From the NCBI RefSeq assembly GCF_001641085.1, contig NZ_LXIE01000008.1, forward strand, positions 1 through 64,000: DNA of 64,000 nucleotides, given 5' to 3'. Within the stretch, counting starts at the first letter, position 1; the number at the start of each line of letters is the position of its first letter. Below are positions 1 through 8,857 of this stretch, piece by piece. The stretch comes from Aequorivita soesokkakensis (GTDB taxonomy: Bacteria > Bacteroidota > Bacteroidia > Flavobacteriales > Flavobacteriaceae). The notes under the pieces are model-generated. The model saw nothing but the letters and a program-made list of their open reading frames with translations, searched no databases and was not told the DNA's origin. The position numbers and the translations under genes are program-made.

Positions 1-20
1 CATTGAACATTGAACATTTT

Positions 21-863
21 CTATTGTCCTTCTTCTTTCTTCTTTCTTCTTTCTTCCCTCAACTGATTCCTAATCACAATTTTTGAAATATAAATACTCA
101 CTTCATAAAGAATAAGAATCGGTATGGCAACGATGATCTGACTAACAATATCCGGTGGCGTGATTACTGCCGAAAGTATTAAAACAATAATCAAAGCGAA
201 TTTTCTGTATTTCCGAAGTATTTCTGGTGTAACCAAACCAATCTTTGTTAGTATATACATCAATATTGGTAATTCAAAAACGATTCCACAGGCCAATACC
301 GATGTGCGCACCAAGGAAATATAACTGTCCAAATCGAACTGGTTTATAACTTCTTCGCTTACTTGATAATTCCCCAAAAAGTTGATGGATAAAGGGGTTA
401 TAAGGTAATACCCAAAAAGAACCCCTAAAAAGAAAAGTACGGAGGCAATCAAAATAAAACCGCGACTAGACTTGCGCTCCTTTTCTCTTAAACCTGGGCT
501 AATAAATCGCCAAAATTCATAAAGAATGTACGGAAAGGCAACAATAATTCCGGCATAGATAGACGTCCACATATGTGCGGAAAACTGTCCAGCCATTGTT
601 CTACTTTGAATTTTAAACGGCATTTCCTGAAAACAAAAGGTATCCATTCCCAAATAGCGTGAGATTTCACAAAACATTGCATATGTAGGAAATTCTGGTT
701 TTGTGGGCCCAAAAATAAGAACATCAAAAATAAAATGTTTGAAAATAAATGCCAAACCAGCTAAAACTACCACAGCAATAGTAGAGCGGATGAGATGCCA
801 CCGCAGTTCTTCCAAATGGTCCAAAAAGGACATTTCTTTTTCGGGGGAAGCTGTTTTCTTCAT
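21..863 (-). CDS. tatC: Twin-arginine translocase subunit TatC
   Basis: TatC is the inner-membrane receptor of the Tat pathway, which exports folded proteins carrying twin-arginine signals. The N-terminus has the family motif FLDHLEELRWHL (about residues 13-24), followed by six hydrophobic segments. The conserved FISPGLREKE loop lies near residues 120-130. The length of 280 residues is normal, with a somewhat long first periplasmic loop. The C-terminus is a Lys/Arg/Glu tail encoded by a TTCTTCTTTC-type simple repeat. The ATG overlaps the stop of kdsD (TAATG at 861-865), which suggests translational coupling. No tatA or tatB is seen in the window. Identification is secure. Confidence 0.96.
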   Translation of the reverse strand: MKKTASPEKEMSFLDHLEELRWHLIRSTIAVVVLAGLAFIFKHFIFDVLIFGPTKPEFPTYAMFCEISRYLGMDTFCFQEMPFKIQSRTMAGQFSAHMWTSIYAGIIVAFPYILYEFWRFISPGLREKERKSSRGFILIASVLFFLGVLFGYYLITPLSINFLGNYQVSEEVINQFDLDSYISLVRTSVLACGIVFELPILMYILTKIGLVTPEILRKYRKFALIIVLILSAVITPPDIVSQIIVAIPILILYEVSIYISKIVIRNQLREERRKKKEEGQ

Positions 864-1828
864 TAAATAATTCCCTCTTTGGTAAGATTGTGAATATGCA
901 CAACGCCACTGTATTTGCCTTTATCTTCGGCAAGAATCTGTGTTATGCCATAATTGTCCATCATTTCCATGGCTTCAACTGCCATGGCATTGTTGGCTAT
1001 TTTTTTTGGATTTTTGGTCATAATATCCTTTGCGGTCAACCCTGCAAAACTATCTGTTCTCGTTAACATACGCCTTAAATCACCATCGGTAATTATCCCT
1101 ACAATTTCATCGTTTTCAACAACAGCAGTAACTCCGAGCATTTTTTCGGAAATTTCCACAATCACTTTTTTAACATCAGTATCCGGGCTTACTTGTGGTT
1201 TTTCATTCAACGAAGTAAGGTTGCTTACCCGCAAATATAATTTTTTCCCCAGAGAACCTCCTGGGTGAAATTTAGCAAAATCCTTGCTGGAAAATCCGCG
1301 TAGATCCAGAAGACACATTGCCAAAGCATCGCCAATAACCAATTGTGCGGTAGTACTAGTAGTTGGTGCAAGATTATTGGGGCAAGCTTCTTTTTCAACA
1401 TAAGCATTCAAAACAAAGTCTGCCTGTTGCCCTAAAAAGGAATCCCGGTTTCCGGTAATGGCTATTAATTTATTGTCAATAGCTTTAATTAGTGGTACAA
1501 GCACTTTTATTTCGGGCGTATTTCCACTTTTTGAAATACAGATAACCGTATCGTTTTCCTGAATGGTCCCCAAATCTCCATGAATGGCGTCTGCAGCGTG
1601 CATAAAGATTGCAGGCGTGCCGGTAGAGTTTAAAGTGGCCACAATTTTAGTAGCGATATTTGCACTTTTGCCTATTCCGGTAACAATTACCCTTCCCTTG
1701 GAATGATAAATAAAATCAACAGCTCCCGCAAATTCATCGTCCACAAGATGGGCGAGGTTTGCAATGGCTTTACTTTCAGTTTCTATGGTGTTTTTCGCTA
1801 CGGAAATAATTCTGTCTTGCTTGTTCAA
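863..1828 (-). CDS. kdsD: Arabinose-5-phosphate isomerase, KpsF/GutQ/KdsD family
   Basis: The enzyme interconverts ribulose-5-phosphate and arabinose-5-phosphate, the first step towards Kdo for lipopolysaccharide. A SIS domain occupies about residues 35-170 (GRVIVTGIGKSANIA, then CISKSGNTPE), followed by two CBS domains at about 205-320 (IVGIITDGDLRRML is typical of the first). The 321-residue length matches the family. The start codon appears to be TTG at 1828; no ATG lies in frame upstream, and the conserved helix begins within a few residues of it. It is the first gene of a pair with tatC and is preceded by a good TAnnTTTG promoter. Confidence 0.94.
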   Translation of the reverse strand: MNKQDRIISVAKNTIETESKAIANLAHLVDDEFAGAVDFIYHSKGRVIVTGIGKSANIATKIVATLNSTGTPAIFMHAADAIHGDLGTIQENDTVICISKSGNTPEIKVLVPLIKAIDNKLIAITGNRDSFLGQQADFVLNAYVEKEACPNNLAPTTSTTAQLVIGDALAMCLLDLRGFSSKDFAKFHPGGSLGKKLYLRVSNLTSLNEKPQVSPDTDVKKVIVEISEKMLGVTAVVENDEIVGIITDGDLRRMLTRTDSFAGLTAKDIMTKNPKKIANNAMAVEAMEMMDNYGITQILAEDKGKYSGVVHIHNLTKEGII

Positions 1829-1956
1829 AATTTTAATGCTTTTGAATGTTTGTAACTGTTTCAGAAATTAGTATATTTAGAATAGAATTTAACACAATTC
1901 AGTAATCTTAATATAGATACCTTTCTTTTTAAGATGCAGTCAACTTAATACGGTTG

Positions 1957-1986
1957 CAAAATTACAATTGTTAATCTGTAAAACAA
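1957..1986 (-). promoter_or_regulatory. Bacteroidota-type promoter of kdsD-tatC
   Basis: On the minus strand a TTG (-33 element, 1984-1986) is followed after 19 bases by TAATTTTG (-7 element, 1957-1964), matching the Bacteroidota consensus TTG-N19-TAnnTTTG. It would give a leader of roughly 120 nt before the TTG start of kdsD. The rest of the 203-bp divergent gap shows no comparable match for recQ. Confidence 0.5.
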
Positions 1987-2031
1987 TGTATTGTTGGCTA
2001 AAACTGAATTATCCCTAAAAACCCAAGCAGC

Positions 2032-4224
2032 GTGGCAGAGATTGACATTTACGCAGCCCTAAAAAAATATTTTGGATTTACCCGCTTTAAAGGCCTACAG
2101 GAGGAAGTGGTAAAAAGTATCCTAAACGGTAACAATACCTTTGTTGTTATGCCTACGGGCGGCGGAAAATCTCTTTGTTACCAACTTCCGGCGCTTATGC
2201 AGGAAGGTACGGCAATAGTGGTTTCGCCACTTATTGCGTTGATGAAAAACCAAGTGGACGCCCTGCGTTCGCTTTCTTCGGAAGAAGGAATTGCGCATGT
2301 ACTGAATTCTTCCCTCAACAAAACTGAAGTAAAAAAAGTGAAGAGCGACATCGCCAATGGAGTGACAAAATTGCTCTACGTTGCTCCCGAATCGCTCACC
2401 AAGGAAGAGTATGTAGATTTTCTGCAAACCCAAAAAATTTCCTTTATGGCTATTGACGAAGCGCACTGTATCAGTGAGTGGGGGCACGATTTTAGGCCAG
2501 AATACCGAAATCTTAAAAGTATTATCCAACGCATAGGTACCGATATCCCTATAATCGGCCTTACCGCTACTGCAACTCCAAAGGTGCAGGAAGATATTCT
2601 GAAAAACCTCAATATGCAGGATGCAAATACCTTTAAAGCATCCTTCAACCGCCCAAATCTCTATTATGAAATAAGACCGAAAACCAAAAATGTTGATTCG
2701 GATATAATTCGTTTTGTAAAACAGAATGAGGGCAAAAGCGGAATTATTTATTGCTTAAGCCGAAAAAGGGTAGAAGAGCTCGCACAAGCTTTGCAGGTAA
2801 ACGGAATAAAAGCAGTGCCCTATCACGCCGGTCTCGACGGCAAAACCCGCGTAAAGCACCAAGACATGTTCTTGATGGAAGATGTGGATGTTGTTGTTGC
2901 AACCATAGCTTTCGGAATGGGAATTGACAAACCGGACGTTCGTTTTGTAATCCATAACGATATTCCTAAAAGCATTGAAAGCTATTACCAAGAAACCGGA
3001 CGGGCTGGCCGCGACGGTGGCGAAGGTCATTGCCTAGCTTTTTACAGTTATAAGGATATAGAAAAACTTGAAAAATTTATGAGCGGTAAGCCCGTTGCCG
3101 AACAGGAAATTGGCCACGCACTATTACAGGAAGTTGTTGGTTTTGCAGAAACTTCCATGTCCCGAAGAAAATTCATCCTTCATTATTTTGGGGAAGAATT
3201 TGATAATGAAACTGGTGATGGCGGGATGATGGACGATAATATGCGCCATCCCAAAAAGAAACATGAAGCCAAAGAAGATGCAAAACATCTTTTGGAAATT
3301 GTTTCCAAAACCAATGAACAGTATAAAAGCAAAGAAATAGTAAATGTACTGATAGGGAAAGTAAATGCCTTAATAAAGTCCCATAGAACCGATGTACAGG
3401 AATTTTTTGGCTCTGGTTCAGATCACGATGGAGCCTACTGGATGGCATTGCTTCGCCAGCTTTTGGTTGCAGGCTATTTGAAGAAAGATATTGAAACCTA
3501 TGGCGTAATTCATTTAACTGATGCTGGAAAGAAATTTATTAAATCGCCAGTTTCTTTTATGATGACTGAAGATCATTCCTTTAAAGATGCCAATGATGAT
3601 GTGATTGTAGGCGCCAATAAAGGGGGTGATGTAGCTGATGAAAATCTTTTCAAACTTTTAAAAGCGGAACTTAAAAAAGTGGCGCACGATTTGGACCTTC
3701 CGCCATTTGTAATTTTCCAGGAACCTTCCTTGGAAGATATGGCGCTTAAATATCCAGTAACTATGGAGGAACTTTCCAACGTTCACGGGGTAGGAGAAGG
3801 GAAAGCGAAAAAATACGGCAAATCTTTTTTAAAGCTTATACAGGATTATGTTGAAGAAAACGACATAATTAGGCCGGAGGATTTTGTAGTTAAATCTACA
3901 GGAAGTAATAGTTCCCTAAAATTATATATCATCCAAAACGTAGACAGAAAACTTGCTTTGCCCGATATTGCCAGTGCAAAAGGACTAGAAATGCCTGAGT
4001 TTATAAAGGAAATGGAGGCCATAGTTTACAGTGGCACCAAGTTGAACATAGATTATTGGGTAGATGAAGTATTGGACGAAGACCAACAGGAAGAAATCCA
4101 CGAATATTTTTTAGAAGCCAAATCTGATAAAATAGAGGAAGCGATGGAGGAATTTGATGGAGATTATGATGAAGAGGAATTGCGGTTATACAGAATAAAA
4201 TTCATCAGCGAAGTTGGGAATTGA
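2032..4224 (+). CDS. recQ: ATP-dependent DNA helicase RecQ, zinc-less variant
   Basis: A 3'-5' superfamily 2 helicase for recombination and fork repair. Walker A TGGGKS is at residues 42-47, DEAH at 142-145, LTATATP at 177-183 and motif VI ETGRAGRDG at 321-329. An RQC/winged-helix region follows, with an HRDC domain at about 535-615 (LPPFVIFQEPSLEDMA). The region that normally holds four zinc-binding cysteines (about 375-405, SRRKFILHYFGEEFDNE) contains no cysteine at all. At 730 residues it is longer than E. coli RecQ (about 610), with an acidic C-terminal extension. The start is GTG. The gene ends in a palindromic terminator shared with the convergent neighbour. Confidence 0.95.
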   Translation: MAEIDIYAALKKYFGFTRFKGLQEEVVKSILNGNNTFVVMPTGGGKSLCYQLPALMQEGTAIVVSPLIALMKNQVDALRSLSSEEGIAHVLNSSLNKTEVKKVKSDIANGVTKLLYVAPESLTKEEYVDFLQTQKISFMAIDEAHCISEWGHDFRPEYRNLKSIIQRIGTDIPIIGLTATATPKVQEDILKNLNMQDANTFKASFNRPNLYYEIRPKTKNVDSDIIRFVKQNEGKSGIIYCLSRKRVEELAQALQVNGIKAVPYHAGLDGKTRVKHQDMFLMEDVDVVVATIAFGMGIDKPDVRFVIHNDIPKSIESYYQETGRAGRDGGEGHCLAFYSYKDIEKLEKFMSGKPVAEQEIGHALLQEVVGFAETSMSRRKFILHYFGEEFDNETGDGGMMDDNMRHPKKKHEAKEDAKHLLEIVSKTNEQYKSKEIVNVLIGKVNALIKSHRTDVQEFFGSGSDHDGAYWMALLRQLLVAGYLKKDIETYGVIHLTDAGKKFIKSPVSFMMTEDHSFKDANDDVIVGANKGGDVADENLFKLLKAELKKVAHDLDLPPFVIFQEPSLEDMALKYPVTMEELSNVHGVGEGKAKKYGKSFLKLIQDYVEENDIIRPEDFVVKSTGSNSSLKLYIIQNVDRKLALPDIASAKGLEMPEFIKEMEAIVYSGTKLNIDYWVDEVLDEDQQEEIHEYFLEAKSDKIEEAMEEFDGDYDEEELRLYRIKFISEVGN

Positions 4225-4225
4225 C

Positions 4226-4255
4226 CGTAGAAACCCACGGCCGTGCGTCTCTACG
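4226..4255. terminator. 30-bp dyad palindrome between convergent genes
   Basis: CGTAGAAACCCACGG (4226-4240) is followed directly by CCGTGCGTCTCTACG (4241-4255). The second arm is the reverse complement of the first except at two positions, and there is no spacer. T-rich sequence follows on the plus strand. It lies just after the recQ stop and covers the stop of the convergent YejK-like gene, so a bidirectional terminator role is likely. The sequence resembles a palindrome that I have seen dispersed in other bacterial genomes. Confidence 0.6.
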
Positions 4256-5309
4256 ATTTTTGTTCTTTATTGAAATACACTAAATAATAATACATCTGCT
4301 TTTCCTCGTCCCAGCCTTTTTCTACAAATTTTTCGGCACTTTCGGGATTGATGAAATCTAGCTTTATTTGAATATTTGTATCCAGATTTATTACATTTTT
4401 TATTTTCTTTCGTGCTGCTGTTACAGCAGTATTTGCGATTGGAAATGTGGTTAAATCCTCAATGCTGTATTTTGGTGCTTTTTCACTTTTGTAATGACGA
4501 AACTCTGGCAATAAATCTGGATTGTCAATCACTTCATTCATAAAGGCAGTTTCCTCAAAATTGTCGTTTTTCGCGAAATGGTTTACCGCACGGTTCATAA
4601 ACATCACCTCCTGCTTTTTGTCTTCAGCTGGTAAAACCACATCCTTCGCAAAATCCTGACAAAATTTTAGATACTTTTTTGTGTAGAAATTATCATCAGC
4701 AAGTGCTTCAACTCCTAAAAAACTTTCCAACCAATAACGCGCATCATAACGATTGCTATCAACAGAAAGAATTTTATATCCCTGTTCTTTTCCTGAATTG
4801 AAAATAATACAGCCTTTGTCCAATTTGTTCAAGCTAACTCCGTGTTGCAACATTGCTTCCAATTGGTTTCCTTCCTCTGCAAACTGAAGAAAATCCTGTT
4901 TCAACTCACTCTTAAAAATACCGATGGCGTCCATTTTTACGTTATCCAACTGCACGTTTTCAAGATAGGCAACATAAACTTCGCCGCTTTTTATATGTGG
5001 GTGTTCAGATTGATTATAAAGATAAGATGCTATTTTTCTACTCTCTTCATGAATTTCTTGCGGATTGTCAAAAATCTTCGAAGCACTATTAAAAAGTTCG
5101 TGAAACTCCAAATCAGCTTCGTGCGAAAATTGAAAATAATTCTCTTCCTTATCACGGAATGGTTTCAGAAAAAACTCTTTCAATAACGGAGTTATTTCAT
5201 CGTCCATTTTATAAGGTTCCTCAGAAAGAAAAATAGCTTCGTTTCTGCTTTTGTTACCCACTCTGTGAATGGAAAGGGATGCAATGTGGGTATTGAAAAG
5301 GTTAATCAT
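4251..5309 (-). CDS. Nucleoid-associated protein, NdpA/YejK (37-kDa) family
   Basis: The protein belongs to the 37-kDa nucleoid-associated family (E. coli YejK), which binds nucleoid DNA; the exact role is unclear. The family start is visible (IASLSIHRVGNKSRNE), and 352 residues fit the usual 330-350. A central region (VYVAYLENVQLDNVKMDAIGI region, about residues 120-145) and the C-terminal IKLDFINPESAEKFVE segment are typical. It is cytosolic, with no signal peptide. The upstream gap to the next gene is filled with A-rich and CTGACTA-type simple repeats, so it probably has its own transcript. Confidence 0.88.
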   Translation of the reverse strand: MINLFNTHIASLSIHRVGNKSRNEAIFLSEEPYKMDDEITPLLKEFFLKPFRDKEENYFQFSHEADLEFHELFNSASKIFDNPQEIHEESRKIASYLYNQSEHPHIKSGEVYVAYLENVQLDNVKMDAIGIFKSELKQDFLQFAEEGNQLEAMLQHGVSLNKLDKGCIIFNSGKEQGYKILSVDSNRYDARYWLESFLGVEALADDNFYTKKYLKFCQDFAKDVVLPAEDKKQEVMFMNRAVNHFAKNDNFEETAFMNEVIDNPDLLPEFRHYKSEKAPKYSIEDLTTFPIANTAVTAARKKIKNVINLDTNIQIKLDFINPESAEKFVEKGWDEEKQMYYYLVYFNKEQKS

Positions 5310-5317
5310 ATTTGAAA

Positions 5318-5399
5318 TGGGAAGTTAGAAATTAGAAATACGAAATTAGAAATGTGAAATATTTTTTTTTACTGACTACTGACTACTGACTACTGACAA
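5318..5399. repeat. Low-complexity tandem repeats
   Basis: Two simple repeats occupy the gap between two minus-strand genes. One is an A-rich array with the unit GAAATTAGAAAT (about 5318-5360). The other is a heptamer array, CTGACTA repeated three to four times (about 5371-5399). Similar arrays recur at 22770-22826, 51190-51255, 61190-61248 and 62256-62285. Confidence 0.7.
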
Positions 5400-5404
5400 C
5401 TGAA

Positions 5405-5917
5405 TCAATTCCAGTTTTCATCAAAATCGAGGTTGTCATAATCTTCCGGATCAAGGTCGAATTCTTCATCGAAATCATCTTCTTCAATTTCTTCGGCTAT
5501 GAATTCCTTTTCGGGAGCTTCCTCGGGAATTTGTCCGTGTGAGTACATTAAGTTTGGATAGATTGTTCCAGTTTCGGCTTCAGCAATATCGGCAAGTTCC
5601 ACCATAAATGTCCACATATTCAAGAAATCGTAAACGTAAAGTAGTCTGGTGTTTTCTTCATCAACCACATTTTCCAACATAGTTTCGCCCATAATGCGGA
5701 TGCTTCCGGGCTCGTCACTCACGTCAAATAGTGGTATTTCCTCGTCTTCTTCCCAAAGCTCGTTGCTGGTATAAAAAGAAGCCATTTCCTGCCCATCAAA
5801 CCCGAAGGCCTGCGTAATGGCATTGTGAAAATCTTCCAAAGTGTTCGAAGCTTCTATTTCGATGTCGCGGAAAACGTCTTCGTGTGTATCGAGGATTATT
5901 CTGAAACGGTAAATCAT
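5405..5917 (-). CDS. Plasmid pRiA4b ORF-3-like / IS1096 passenger TnpR-family protein
   Basis: The N-terminus (YRFRIILDTHEDVFRDIEIE) and the following FHNAITQAFGFDGQEMASFY match the pRiA4b ORF-3-like family, which databases also call IS1096 element passenger TnpR. No catalytic role is established for it. This version has 170 residues and a very acidic tail rich in Asp and Glu (about 130-170). No transposase or terminal repeats surround it, so it looks like a resident chromosomal gene. It is preceded by a -7 box TAACTTTG. Confidence 0.82.
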   Translation of the reverse strand: MIYRFRIILDTHEDVFRDIEIEASNTLEDFHNAITQAFGFDGQEMASFYTSNELWEEDEEIPLFDVSDEPGSIRIMGETMLENVVDEENTRLLYVYDFLNMWTFMVELADIAEAETGTIYPNLMYSHGQIPEEAPEKEFIAEEIEEDDFDEEFDLDPEDYDNLDFDENWN

Positions 5918-5936
5918 TTTAAAAAAAATTAGGGTG

Positions 5937-5944
5937 CAAAGTTA
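5937..5944 (-). promoter_or_regulatory. -7 box TAACTTTG of the pRiA4b ORF-3-like gene
   Basis: The minus-strand octamer TAACTTTG fits TAnnTTTG exactly and lies 20 bp upstream of the ATG, giving a leader of about 10-15 nt. No clear TTG is present at the expected -33 position, so the call rests on the -7 box and its position. Confidence 0.4.
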
Positions 5945-5992
5945 TTAAAAAGTAGGCAGTATTCAGGTGCAGTTTACATTTTTGATTGTGCA

Positions 5993-7006
5993 TTATTTTG
6001 AAAAACGATGCAAAACAAAAGTCATTGCTGCAAGCAGGAAAAATGCAGTTACTTGATGCAGAACTCCTAAAACTACGGGTACTTGCAGGATAAGCGTGAA
6101 AATGCCCAAAATAAATTGCACTAAAACCAAAACCAACAATACATTTATCCCGTTTTTCTGCGGAAGGGTAAGCTGTAATTTTCGTGTTTTGTACCAAATG
6201 AAAAAGATCATTCCCACCACAACATAAGCCATATATCTATGTACGAATTGTACGCCGCTTTTGCCTTCCACAAAATTTTTCCAAACAGGAACTTGTTCTG
6301 TATAAACGGTTTCGTGAATTAATTTTCCTTCATTCATCAACGGCCAGTGGTTGTGAATCCAGCCAGCATCCAGCCCTGCCACGAATGCCCCCCAAATAAT
6401 TTGGATAAGCAAAATTGCCAATCCAAAACGGATTATATTTCGAATGTGTTTGTTAATTTCCTTTTTAACCGGATACCAAAGATCCATCGCCACCCAAAAG
6501 GTGTATGCAAAAGTTATAAAAGCGGTTGTTAAATGCATCGCAAGCCGATAATGGCTTACGTCCGGACGGTCCACCAAGCCGCTTTTCACCATATACCAGC
6601 CCAGAAATCCTTGAAATGCGCCCAAGCACATTAAAATTATTGCTTTTTTAATTGTAGGTTTTGTAAGTTGTTTTTTAAGAAGAAAGTAGAAAAATGGAAT
6701 AATGAAAACCACGCCCAAAAGTCTGCCCAACAGGCGGTGCAACCATTCCCAGAAATAAATATCCTTAAAATCCTGCAAGCTGAAGTGATTGTTGAGCTTT
6801 TGATACTCAGGAAATTGTTTGTAATGATTAAACTCTGCAATCCATTGTGTTTCATTCATTGGCGGCAAAGTGCCAGAAATAAGTTTGTAGCTTGAAATGG
6901 AAAGCCCAGAATGTGTAAGTCGCGTAATTCCGCCAATTACTACCATTATGAAAATCAGGAAACATCCTGCGAAGAGCCAGTAGATTACTTTTTTGTTGTC
7001 TTTCAC
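5993..7006 (-). CDS. ctaA: Heme A synthase, COX15/CtaA family
   Basis: An integral membrane oxygenase that converts heme O to heme A for cytochrome c oxidase. The N-terminus carries the family segment GGITRLTHSGLSIS (about residues 26-39). About eight transmembrane helices follow, with the conserved heme-ligand regions EWLHRLLGR, HLTTAF, QFVHRYMAY and LHQVTAF. The type-1 length (337 residues) without the Cys-pair loop is typical of Bacteroidota and proteobacteria. The start is GTG. It lies 12 bp downstream of a small unknown gene in a minus-strand run. No ctaB or cox genes are in the window. Confidence 0.93.
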   Translation of the reverse strand: MKDNKKVIYWLFAGCFLIFIMVVIGGITRLTHSGLSISSYKLISGTLPPMNETQWIAEFNHYKQFPEYQKLNNHFSLQDFKDIYFWEWLHRLLGRLLGVVFIIPFFYFLLKKQLTKPTIKKAIILMCLGAFQGFLGWYMVKSGLVDRPDVSHYRLAMHLTTAFITFAYTFWVAMDLWYPVKKEINKHIRNIIRFGLAILLIQIIWGAFVAGLDAGWIHNHWPLMNEGKLIHETVYTEQVPVWKNFVEGKSGVQFVHRYMAYVVVGMIFFIWYKTRKLQLTLPQKNGINVLLVLVLVQFILGIFTLILQVPVVLGVLHQVTAFFLLAAMTFVLHRFSK

Positions 7007-7018
7007 TTTGGATGAATT

Positions 7019-7402
7019 TTAATTGAACAGATTATTATATTGTTCTATGTGATGAGGGAATTCTTTATTTAATAAGGTGGAGGGAATACCAGAAATCGTT
7101 ATTTCATATTCTTGGGTATCCATTCCTGATATTTGATTACCATTTCCCATAATTTCAATTCCATTTTCACTAGTAACTTTTAATTGAGCAATTGACATCG
7201 TAGAGATCATTTTATCCTTTGGGAAATCATATACGAGTTCAATTTTATTTTCTAAACAAAATTTTTTAAAAAAATCATATCCGAACTTATCGTCAATCCA
7301 AGTAATTTTACCAAATACAACACCCATTGGTACGTCAGCTTTTTCTAGTCTAGAAGTCCCGATGAAAATCTCTTTTAAATATATTTTATAGATTTTATTC
7401 AC
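7019..7402 (-). CDS. Hypothetical protein
   Basis: A 127-residue soluble protein with a GTG start that I do not recognise. It begins MNKIYKIYLKEIFIGTS and alternates charged and beta-prone segments, with no signal peptide or membrane helix. It is more AT-rich than its neighbours cca and ctaA, between which it sits in the same direction with gaps of 34 and 12 bp. The reading is plausible but rests only on length, position and the absence of a better frame. Confidence 0.6.
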   Translation of the reverse strand: MNKIYKIYLKEIFIGTSRLEKADVPMGVVFGKITWIDDKFGYDFFKKFCLENKIELVYDFPKDKMISTMSIAQLKVTSENGIEIMGNGNQISGMDTQEYEITISGIPSTLLNKEFPHHIEQYNNLFN

Positions 7403-7436
7403 TTTGAAGTAATTTTTAAACTTCTACTTTTAGAAT

Positions 7437-8855
7437 TTAATTAACTGTTTTCAATCCTATCTCTGCTGCTTTTTTAAGCATAAATTCCTTCGCAGCTTCA
7501 TATTCATTTGGAATTTCACCTTCAAGAATTGCTTCTTTAATGGCATCTTTAATAATACCAATTTCACGTGAAGGTTTTAAGTTGAATGTTTCCATAATTT
7601 CCTCACCGGTAACTGGCGGTTGGAAATTCCTAACTTGATCACGTTCTTCAACTTCCACAATTTTATCGCGCACCAATTGAAAATTGGCGTGATATTTTTT
7701 AAATTTTTTAGGGTTTTTTGTGGTAATATCTGCTTCACAAAGTGTCATTAAATCTTCAACATTTTCGCCTGCGTCAAAAATCAAACGGCGAACGGCGCTA
7801 TCAGTAACTTCACTTGCCAAAACGATAGGGCGGGAGCTCATTAAAACCATTTTTTGGACAAATTTCATCTTTTCATTCAAAGGCATTTTTAACCTTTTGA
7901 AAAGTTTGTAAACCATTTTTGCGCCTACAAATTCGTGTGCGTGAAAAGTCCAACCCAATTTTTTATCAAATCTCTTTGTTGGCGCTTTTCCAATATCGTG
8001 AAGCAATGCAGCCCAACGTAGCCAAAGGTCATCTGTGGCTTTTGAAATATTATCAACCACTTCCAGCGTATGCCAAAAATTGTCTTTATGAGTTTGGCCT
8101 TCTTTTTCGTCTATGCCTTGTAACGCAATCAATTCTGGTAAAATAAAGGGTAATAAACCTGTTTTGTGCAACAAGGCAAATCCTTTTGAAGGAACATCCG
8201 ATAGCAGAATTTTGTTCAGTTCGTCAACAATCCGTTCTTTGGAAATAATTTTTATGCGTTCAGCATTTCTGGTAATTGCTTCCAACGATTCTTTTTCAAT
8301 TATAAAATCTAACTGTGTTGCAAACCGAATGGCGCGCAGCATGCGCAATGGGTCGTCACTATAGGTAATATTTGGGTCTAAGGGAGTTCGGATTATTTTT
8401 TTCTGCAAATCTTCAATTCCGTTGAATGGGTCTAGCAATTCGCCAAAGTTCTCATCGCTAAGGCTTAAAGCCAAAGCATTTATGGTAAAGTCCCTTCGGT
8501 TTTGGTCGTCTTCCAAAGTACCGTTTTCCACGGCGGGATTTCTGCTTTCCTCGGAATAGGATTCTTTGCGAGCACCAACAAACTCAAGTTCTATTCCACC
8601 ACTTTTCAACATCGCTGTTCCGTAGGTTTTAAAGACTGAAACTTTCGGTTTTCCGGGTAATAGTTTTGATACTTCTTCAGCCAAATCAATTCCGCTGCCA
8701 ACGGCAACTATATCAATGTCTTTCGCATCACCTCTTTTCAAAAGAAAATCGCGCACATAACCGCCAATAACATAGCTTTCCAAGTTTAAATTTTTGGAAG
8801 CTTTGAAAATGGTCCTAAAGATTGGATTTTGAAGTGCTGTTGGGTATTGTGGCAT
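7437..8855 (-). CDS. cca: CCA tRNA nucleotidyltransferase with HD domain
   Basis: It adds or repairs the 3' CCA end of tRNAs using CTP and ATP, without a nucleic-acid template. The poly(A) polymerase/CCA head has [11 protein letters not shown] (about residues 29-39) and the metal motif DIDIVA. The RNA-binding neck has RMLRAIRFA and [14 protein letters not shown]. An HD domain ([18 protein letters not shown]) follows at about 260-380. The 472-residue length fits class II enzymes with an HD domain. It lies 2 bp from tsaC and probably shares its transcript, both acting on tRNA. Confidence 0.95.
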   Translation of the reverse strand: MPQYPTALQNPIFRTIFKASKNLNLESYVIGGYVRDFLLKRGDAKDIDIVAVGSGIDLAEEVSKLLPGKPKVSVFKTYGTAMLKSGGIELEFVGARKESYSEESRNPAVENGTLEDDQNRRDFTINALALSLSDENFGELLDPFNGIEDLQKKIIRTPLDPNITYSDDPLRMLRAIRFATQLDFIIEKESLEAITRNAERIKIISKERIVDELNKILLSDVPSKGFALLHKTGLLPFILPELIALQGIDEKEGQTHKDNFWHTLEVVDNISKATDDLWLRWAALLHDIGKAPTKRFDKKLGWTFHAHEFVGAKMVYKLFKRLKMPLNEKMKFVQKMVLMSSRPIVLASEVTDSAVRRLIFDAGENVEDLMTLCEADITTKNPKKFKKYHANFQLVRDKIVEVEERDQVRNFQPPVTGEEIMETFNLKPSREIGIIKDAIKEAILEGEIPNEYEAAKEFMLKKAAEIGLKTVN

Positions 8856-8857
8856 TT

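Noticed and set aside
488-1407. Frames opposite or overlapping tatC and kdsD (for example at 488-727 and 954-1268)
   Set aside because: They are shadows of clear genes in other frames, with unusual composition and no family signal.
1829-2031. A riboswitch or RNA gene in the kdsD-recQ gap
   Set aside because: No conserved fold or long stem could be drawn; the gap is explained by a promoter.
5371-5399. CTGACTA repeats as a CRISPR array
   Set aside because: The unit is only 7 bp with no spacers; it is a simple tandem repeat.
5405-5917. An IS1096-type mobile element, from the passenger-protein family name
   Set aside because: No transposase and no terminal inverted repeats were found around the gene.
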